From the NCBI GenBank assembly GCA_040768665.1, contig JAXGMN010000038.1, positions 1 through 64,000 on the forward strand: a DNA stretch of 64,000 nt, written 5' to 3'. Under the pieces are notes generated by a model. It saw nothing but the letters and a program-made list of their open reading frames with translations, made no database searches and was not told where the DNA came from. Shown piece by piece: positions 59,099-64,000 of this stretch. Positions within the stretch are counted from its first letter, which is position 1; each line of letters opens with the position of its first letter. Made by a program: the position numbers and the translations under genes. The DNA comes from JABWBD01 sp040768665 (GTDB taxonomy: Bacteria > Planctomycetota > Planctomycetia > Pirellulales > Thermoguttaceae).

Positions 59099-60592
59099 AT
59101 GGCCGACTACGTGCTTGCGCTCGACCAGGGTACCACCTCCAGCCGCGCGATCTTGTTTCGCCGCGATGGGCAACCCGTGGCCGCCGTGGCCGAGGAATTC
59201 GAGCAGATTCTGCCGGCGCCGGGACTGGTCGAGCACGATCCCGAGGCGATCTGGTCCTCGCAGCTTCGCGTCGGGCGCGAGGTGATCGCACGGGCTTCGG
59301 TCAATCCGGAAGATATTGCGGCGGTCGGCATTGCCAACCAGCGAGAGACTGTGCTGCTTTGGGAACGCGCGACGGGTCGCCCCGTGGCGAACGCCATCGT
59401 CTGGCAGAGCCGGGTAAGCGCGGGCATCTGCGACCAGTTGAAAGCGGATGGGCTCGAGCAGACTTTTCGCAGCAAGACCGGACTGGTGATCGACGCCTAC
59501 TTCTCCGGCACGAAGATCAAGCACCTGCTGGATACCCAGGAAGGCCTGCGGCAGCGCGCGGAGAACGGCGAGATCGCGTTCGGCACGGTCGACACGTGGT
59601 TGATCTGGCGTCTGACCTGCGGAAGGGTGTTCGTCACCGACTACAGCAACGCCAGCCGCACGCTGGTGTTCAATATCCACACGCTCGACTGGGACGACGA
59701 ACTGCTCGGAATTCTCAACATCCCGCGGGCCATGTTGCCGGAAGTCCGATCTTCCAGCGAGGTCTACGGCGAGACGGACCCGTCGTGGTTCGGCCCGGCA
59801 ATCCCCATCGCCGGATGCGCCGGTGACCAACAGGCGGCGACCTTCGGCCAGGCGTGCTTCGAGCCCGGCAGCGCCAAAAACACCTATGGTACCGGCTGCT
59901 TCCTGCTGATGAACACGGGCCACCAGCCGGTGTCGTCGCAAAACAATTTGCTGACGACGATCGGATGGGCGGTCGGCGGTGAGGTAACCTACTGCCTGGA
60001 AGGTTCGGTGTTCGTGGCGGGAGCGGTGGTGCAGTGGCTGCGGGACGGCCTGAAGATTATCGGCAGCTCGACGGAAGTTGAACGGCTGGCGGCGACGGTG
60101 GCCAGTTCCGGTGGCGTTTACTTCGTGCCCGCGTTCGTCGGACTCGGGGCACCGTACTGGGACTCGTATGCTCGGGGCACCATCCTCGGCATCACGCGCG
60201 GCACGACGGCCGGGCATATCGCGCGGGCCGCCGTGGAGTCGATGGCCTACCAGACCCGCGACCTGGCCGAAGCGATGCAGCGCGATGCGGGCATTCCGCT
60301 CGCCGCCTTGAAGGTGGACGGCGGGGCATCGGTCAACAATCAACTCATGCAGTTTCAGGCCGACATTCTTGGAGTCAATGTGCGGCGGCCCGTGGTGAGC
60401 GAGACCACGGCCTTGGGTGCGGCGTACCTGGCGGGACTGGCGGTCGGCTTCTGGCAGAACGTCGGCGAGATCGCGCGCTACTGGTCGTTGGACAGCGAGT
60501 TCAAGCCGCGGATCCCGGCGGAGCAGCGCGACGCTCTCTACGGCCGGTGGCAAAAGGCGGTCGGGCGAGCCCGCGATTGGGAGGAACCTTGA
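59099..60592 (+). CDS. glpK: Glycerol kinase
   Basis: A protein of 497 residues, full family length. FGGY kinase motifs: YVLALDQGTTSSRAILF (phosphate 1), GIANQRETVLLWERATG, NAIVWQSRVSAGICDQL, FGTVDTWLIWRLT, GCAGDQQAATFGQACF, NTYGTGCFLLMNTG, and LKVDGGASVNNQLMQFQAD. It phosphorylates glycerol to glycerol 3-phosphate with ATP in the cytosol. GGGAGTG precedes the ATG. glpD overlaps its stop by 4 nt, making a glycerol catabolic operon; no glycerol facilitator is in view. Confidence 0.96.
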   Translation: MADYVLALDQGTTSSRAILFRRDGQPVAAVAEEFEQILPAPGLVEHDPEAIWSSQLRVGREVIARASVNPEDIAAVGIANQRETVLLWERATGRPVANAIVWQSRVSAGICDQLKADGLEQTFRSKTGLVIDAYFSGTKIKHLLDTQEGLRQRAENGEIAFGTVDTWLIWRLTCGRVFVTDYSNASRTLVFNIHTLDWDDELLGILNIPRAMLPEVRSSSEVYGETDPSWFGPAIPIAGCAGDQQAATFGQACFEPGSAKNTYGTGCFLLMNTGHQPVSSQNNLLTTIGWAVGGEVTYCLEGSVFVAGAVVQWLRDGLKIIGSSTEVERLAATVASSGGVYFVPAFVGLGAPYWDSYARGTILGITRGTTAGHIARAAVESMAYQTRDLAEAMQRDAGIPLAALKVDGGASVNNQLMQFQADILGVNVRRPVVSETTALGAAYLAGLAVGFWQNVGEIARYWSLDSEFKPRIPAEQRDALYGRWQKAVGRARDWEEP

Positions 60593-62049
60593 CCCACGTC
60601 GATGTTCAGCAATCGCGAGCCGAGCGCACCGGGCAACTCGAGCAGTCGGATCTCGACGTGCTCGTCGTCGGGGGCGGCATCGTCGGGGCCGGGGTGGCTC
60701 GCGATGCCGCCATGCGAGGGCTTCGCACCGGGCTGGTCGAACAGCACGACTTTGCGTTCGGCACGAGCAGCCGCACCAGCCGCCTGCTGCACGGCGGGCT
60801 GCGCTACCTGGCCCAGGGCCGCATCGGGCTGGTGTACGAGGCGAGCCACGAGAAGCGCGTGTTGCACCGCATCGCACCGCACCTGGCCGAGCCGTTGCCG
60901 TTCGTCTTTCCTGCGTACCGCCGCTCCGGATGGCCGCTTTGGCAGCTCCGCGTCGGCGTGAAGGTGTACGATCTGATGTGCGGCGGCCGAAACCTGGGCC
61001 CCTCCTCCTCCATGAGTAGGTCCGACGTTCAGCGGCGTCTGCCCGAACCGAAGCCCAAGGACCTCCTCGGGGCCGTCCGCTATTACGACGGCCTGACAAA
61101 CGACGCGCGGCTGGTTCTCGACACGCTCCGGTCGGCGGTTAACGGCGGCGCCACGATATGCAACTATACGCGGCTGGAAACAGCCGTCCCGCTGGCCGGG
61201 CAATGGACCTGCCATGTCCGCGACGTCGAAGCGGATCGAGCCTTTACGGTCCGCACCCGCGCCGTCGTTAACGCGACCGGTCCCTGGACGCAGTCGCTGC
61301 CCGACAGCAGCGTCCGTCTGCGGCTCACCAAGGGAATTCACCTGGTGATCGAAAAAGAGGCCCTACCCGTCCTCGATGCGGTCGTCATGACCGAAGGCAA
61401 CCGGATCCTCTTTGCCATCCCGTGGGGCGACCGCGTCATCCTTGGAACGACCGACACCGATTACGACGGATCGCTCGACCATGTGCCGGTGACGCGCGAC
61501 GACGTGGACTACGTGCTCGGCGTGGTGAACCAGGCATTTCCCACCGCGCGGCTCGACCGCACGAACATGGTCAGTTCGTGGGCGGGGCTGCGACCGTTGA
61601 TCGCCAGCGGTCAAGGCGGCCCCTCCGACATCTCGCGTGCCCACGAGATTCGCCAACCGCGGGCCGGCTGGTTCGATGTGGCCGGCGGAAAGCTGACCAC
61701 CTACCGGCGAATCGGCGAACAGGTGGTCGACCGCGTGGCGGCCTGCGTCAACAAGACCATGACACCGTGCATGACGGCAGCGGAGCCCCTGTTGGGCCCG
61801 GAGCAGGTTCAGGGGATCAGTGGTATTCTGCCGCCGGAGGTCGGACCGGAGGTGGTTCGACACTTCTGCCGTGGCGAATGGGCGGTCCACCTCGACGACG
61901 TCATGATCCGCCGCAGCAACTGGCACCATTACTATCGCGACTCGCAGGAGATTGCTCGGCAGGTCGCCCAGTGGATGGCTGAGGTCTGCCAGTGGGATGC
62001 CACCCGCCAGGCGGCTGAGCTGGTTCGATACCAACAGGCGGTCGGGTGA
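60589..62049 (+). CDS. glpD: Aerobic glycerol-3-phosphate dehydrogenase
   Basis: A protein of 486 residues. Start is TTG 60589: GGGAGGAA lies 5 nt upstream and the TTGA overlaps the glpK stop; upstream codons belong to glpK. FAD site LDVLVVGGGIVGAGVARDAA, then TSSRTSRLLHGGLRYLAQG, EPLPFVFPAY, YYDGLTNDARLVLDTL, VVNATGPWTQSL, ILFAIPWGDRVILGTTDTDY and GWFDVAGGKLTTYR. It oxidises glycerol 3-phosphate to dihydroxyacetone phosphate at the inner face of the membrane and feeds electrons to quinone. The C-terminal domain is shorter than that of E. coli GlpD only slightly. Confidence 0.95.
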   Translation: MTHVDVQQSRAERTGQLEQSDLDVLVVGGGIVGAGVARDAAMRGLRTGLVEQHDFAFGTSSRTSRLLHGGLRYLAQGRIGLVYEASHEKRVLHRIAPHLAEPLPFVFPAYRRSGWPLWQLRVGVKVYDLMCGGRNLGPSSSMSRSDVQRRLPEPKPKDLLGAVRYYDGLTNDARLVLDTLRSAVNGGATICNYTRLETAVPLAGQWTCHVRDVEADRAFTVRTRAVVNATGPWTQSLPDSSVRLRLTKGIHLVIEKEALPVLDAVVMTEGNRILFAIPWGDRVILGTTDTDYDGSLDHVPVTRDDVDYVLGVVNQAFPTARLDRTNMVSSWAGLRPLIASGQGGPSDISRAHEIRQPRAGWFDVAGGKLTTYRRIGEQVVDRVAACVNKTMTPCMTAAEPLLGPEQVQGISGILPPEVGPEVVRHFCRGEWAVHLDDVMIRRSNWHHYYRDSQEIARQVAQWMAEVCQWDATRQAAELVRYQQAVG

Positions 62050-62114
62050 TGGAGCATTCAAGTCCGACATTTGACCGGACAGAGTGACTCCCCAGTTGCG
62101 CCGCCCCAGACGAA

Positions 62115-62209
62115 CCTGCTGAAAAAGAAGGACTGGCTCTGCGACCGGTGGCAGGTTGACTTGACGACAAACACAGAATCTTGCGGTGCCTGTTCCCATT
62201 TTCAGCAGG
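62115..62209. repeat. 95-bp hairpin-family element between glpD and the Nudix gene
   Basis: CCTGCTGAAAAAGAAGGACT (from 62115) pairs with GTTCCCATTTTCAGCAGG (to 62209); GGACTGGCTC and GGTGCCTGTTCC are the family ends. The Nudix ATG lies 18 bp beyond it. Confidence 0.75.
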
Positions 62210-62226
62210 CTCCAGAGGGGCCGAAG

Positions 62227-62610
62227 ATGTCGGAACCGGTCGAAATTGCTGTTGCCGTCGTCGAACACCATGGCCATGTCCTCATCGGCTTGCGCCCGCC
62301 GGGAACCCCGCTGGCCGGCTACTGGGAATTCCCGGGCGGAAAAATCGCCCCCGGCGAGCACCCGGAAGTGGCGGCGATCCGGGAGTGCCGAGAGGAGGCA
62401 GGACTGGAGATACGCGTTGTTCGTGCGTGGCTGAAGGTGGAGCATCGATACGAGCATGGGCCCGTGCGTGTCCACTTCTTTGCGGCCGAACCGCTCACGC
62501 CTCGCCCTTTCCCCCACGCCCCGTTTCGCTGGGTTCGACGGTCGGAACTGCACGAATACACGTTTCCCCCGGCCAACGCCCCAATCCTCGCCGAGTTGAT
62601 CAGCACATAG
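62227..62610 (+). CDS. MutT-type Nudix hydrolase ((deoxy)nucleoside triphosphate pyrophosphohydrolase)
   Basis: A protein of 127 residues, the usual MutT length. N-terminus VEIAVAVVEHHGHVLIGLRP, LAGYWEFPGGKIAPGEHPEV and a complete Nudix box (GKIAPGE then REC-REEAGLEI, giving Gx5Ex7REUxEExGU). It probably hydrolyses oxidised dNTPs such as 8-oxo-dGTP. ATG 62227 has GAGGGG 8 nt upstream; the frame extends upstream to 62071 only through the repeat element. Its closeness to the EndoV fusion gives the region a DNA-repair flavour, though glpKD lie between. Confidence 0.88.
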   Translation: MSEPVEIAVAVVEHHGHVLIGLRPPGTPLAGYWEFPGGKIAPGEHPEVAAIRECREEAGLEIRVVRAWLKVEHRYEHGPVRVHFFAAEPLTPRPFPHAPFRWVRRSELHEYTFPPANAPILAELIST

Positions 62611-62774
62611 GTGCAAAGGGTCTCGGGAAGGAACGACGAAAGACGCAAATACTCCTCTTCTGCAGCCACGACAGAATGGCACACGCCACAGGCGAAATTA
62701 CCCCGAAAGAAGGGTTGAGTGTGGGGAAATTCCTGACGATAATCATAGCGTGAGGGGAGACCCTCACCCTATCG

Positions 62775-62815
62775 CCCTTCGTAGGTCCCTGCCCCGCCTA
62801 CGAAGGGCTGTTTAT
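62775..62815 (+). terminator. Terminator-like 11-bp hairpin after the Nudix gene
   Basis: CCCTTCGTAGG (62775-62785) pairs perfectly with CCTACGAAGGG (62797-62807), followed by CTGTTTATT. It lies 165 bp past the Nudix stop. The remaining gap to nuoA (to 63103) shows no other gene; the nuo promoter should lie there. Confidence 0.65.
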
Positions 62816-63103
62816 TGCGCCCCCGCGCCTCCCCTTCCCCACCTGTTTCGGAGCAGTAGCTGCTAACCGCGTTGCCCCCGACTCCAGACGGGCAGTCTGT
62901 GTCCACGTACGGGCGCTTTGTTCGCGGGTTGACCAAGTTCAGGGTGGTTCCTAGAATGTCGATGGGCTATCCCGCTGTAGAGTGAAAAGCGGGCTGCATC
63001 GCTCCCTAGCCCACCCTTGGCGAATAGATCAGCCCAGTCTGGGTCTCCCCGTGTCCAACTCCCCGTTTTGTTGGGGCCTCTCATTGTCATCGGAAGGCTT
63101 TCT

Positions 63104-63565
63104 ATGCAAGGGAGTACGGTTCCGATCCTTCTGCTGCTGGCGGTGACGGCCGGCTTGGCGGCGATTTTGCTGCTGATCGCCAATGTTCTCAACCCGAAGC
63201 GGCCCGGACGCGTGAAACGCATGCCGTACGAGAGCGGCATGGACCCGATCCACGACACTCGGCGGCGGTTCGGCGTGCACTTTCATCTCCTGGCGATCGC
63301 ATTCCTGGTCTTCGACGTGGAACTGCTGTTCCTTTATCCATGGGCGGTGGCAATGCGTCCGGCTGCACAGGTTTCCGCGTCGGTCGACGCCCCGGCACCG
63401 CAGCCTCGAATTGCCGTGCCGGAGCCGCTCGGCGGCGAACACGTGCCAAGAGCCGGAATCGATTGGACTCCGCGTCCGGCCTTCCTCGGTGGACTTGTTT
63501 TCATCCTCCTTCTCGCGCTGGGATTTGTGTACGACTGGCGTAAGGGGATTTTTCAATGGCGGTAG
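63104..63565 (+). CDS. nuoA: NADH-quinone oxidoreductase subunit A
   Basis: A protein of 153 residues with three membrane helices: PILLLLAVTAGLAAILLLIA; FHLLAIAFLVFDVELLFLYP, preceded by the conserved PYESGMDPIHDTRRRFGVH; and FLGGLVFILLLALGFVYDWR. It is part of the proton-pumping membrane arm of complex I. The loop before the third helix is about 30 residues longer than usual and Pro/Ala rich (DAPAPQPRIAVPEPLGG). ATG 63104 follows GGAAGG; the open frame upstream to 63017 has no homology. nuoB overlaps its last ten bases. Confidence 0.93.
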   Translation: MQGSTVPILLLLAVTAGLAAILLLIANVLNPKRPGRVKRMPYESGMDPIHDTRRRFGVHFHLLAIAFLVFDVELLFLYPWAVAMRPAAQVSASVDAPAPQPRIAVPEPLGGEHVPRAGIDWTPRPAFLGGLVFILLLALGFVYDWRKGIFQWR

Positions 63566-64000
63566 ACTTGCCCGACAACGTACTGATCACGCGGCTCGAC
63601 GAATTGGTGAGCTGGTGCCGCAAGAACAGCCTCTGGCCGATGCCTTTTGCCACGGCGTGCTGCGGCATCGAGCTGATGGCCACCGGCGCGAGTCGCCACG
63701 ACCTGGCGCGCTTCGGCGCCGAGGTCTTCCGGTTCAGTCCGCGCCAGTGCGACCTGATGATCGTGGCGGGGCGGGTGGTCATGAAGATGCTTCCGGTTCT
63801 GCAGCGAATCTGGATGCAGATGCACGAGCCGAAGTGGTGTATCTCGATGGGCGCCTGTGCGTCGACCGGAGGCGTGTTCGACACCTACTGTGTCGTTCAG
63901 GGCGTCGACCGGTTCCTGCCGGTTGACATGTACGCGCCCGGCTGCCCCCCGCGACCGGAACAGTTGATCCAGTCCATCCTCGATTTGCAGGAGAAGATCC
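63556..64000 (+). CDS. nuoB: NADH-quinone oxidoreductase subunit B (3' end beyond window)
   Basis: 148 codons are visible. Ligands of iron-sulfur cluster N2 are present: two adjacent Cys in FATACCGIELMATGA, Cys in ISMGACASTGGVFDTY and Cys in MYAPGCPPRPEQLI. ARFGAEVFRFSPRQCDLMIV and GRVVMKMLPVLQRIWMQM match the family. It transfers electrons from the peripheral arm to quinone. ATG 63556 lies inside the end of nuoA (10-nt overlap), indicating translational coupling. The right edge cuts the gene shortly before its normal C-terminus. Confidence 0.95.
   Translation, partial: MAVDLPDNVLITRLDELVSWCRKNSLWPMPFATACCGIELMATGASRHDLARFGAEVFRFSPRQCDLMIVAGRVVMKMLPVLQRIWMQMHEPKWCISMGACASTGGVFDTYCVVQGVDRFLPVDMYAPGCPPRPEQLIQSILDLQEKI

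Noticed and set aside
58946..61099. Minus-strand ORF of 717 codons over glpK and glpD
   Set aside because: Shadow of two clear housekeeping genes.

Overview
The window reads as a chromosomal segment of a high-GC planctomycete, probably of the Pirellulales type. That placement is an inference from gene content: an LEPR-XLL-type header on a giant surface protein, a DUF1559 prepilin-like protein followed by a small lipoprotein, an ECF sigma factor next to a WD40 serine/threonine kinase, four exported sulfatases, exported beta-helix proteins, a TPR/FG-GAP/UnbV lipoprotein, a PEP-CTERM tail and dense families of hairpin repeats. kdsB implies KDO and therefore LPS, and nuoA/nuoB imply a respiratory complex I.

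Layout. 1-5.1 kb (minus strand): a giant beta-helix/cadherin-like surface protein running off the left edge, an orphan LEPR-XLL header, a cluster of inverted repeats and a secreted HAF-repeat protein. 5.1-10.9 kb (minus): a kinase-WD40-NPCBM protein preceded by its ECF sigma factor. 11.7-16.6 kb: two exported alpha/beta hydrolases convergent with a beta-helix enzyme. 17-20.5 kb: a TPR/FG-GAP lipoprotein. 20.7-25.6 kb: a compact CHAD-ppx-ppk1 polyphosphate operon. 25.8-28.9 kb: kdsB, pyrG and a DUF1844 gene. 29.3-31.5 kb (minus): a solitary MraZ-like gene and a short uvrC. 31.8-35.5 kb (minus): lacI-type regulator, sugar/ureide-type permease and ribokinase, with operator-like sites that I can see at two promoters. 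36.1-45.9 kb: DUF1559 protein, lipoprotein, three sulfatases, a DUF4838 protein and an exported ADP-ribosylglycohydrolase, together looking like a sulfated-glycan utilisation region. 46-48.8 kb: repeats, a frameshifted pseudogene, a nested inverted-repeat element, a frameshifted exported protein and a Uma2 nuclease with an aberrant tail. 48.8-54.7 kb: a fourth sulfatase divergent from two beta-helix proteins. 54.7-57.8 kb: hairpin repeats, a PEP-CTERM gene lacking its 5' end and a peptidase S9 fragment. 57.8-62.6 kb: an alkyltransferase-like/endonuclease V fusion, glpK-glpD and a MutT-type Nudix hydrolase. 63.1-64 kb: the start of the nuo operon.

The most notable items are the alkyltransferase-endonuclease V fusion, the CHAD-Ppx-Ppk1 operon, the LacI regulon with visible promoter/operator architecture, the decayed secreted-protein genes bounded by hairpin elements, and a family of about 90-bp hairpins with GGGGACTGGC/GCCTGTCCCC ends scattered through intergenic DNA. 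I saw no CRISPR array, no complete transposase gene, and no tRNA or rRNA gene. Coordinates of short sites were counted by eye and could be off by a base or two.
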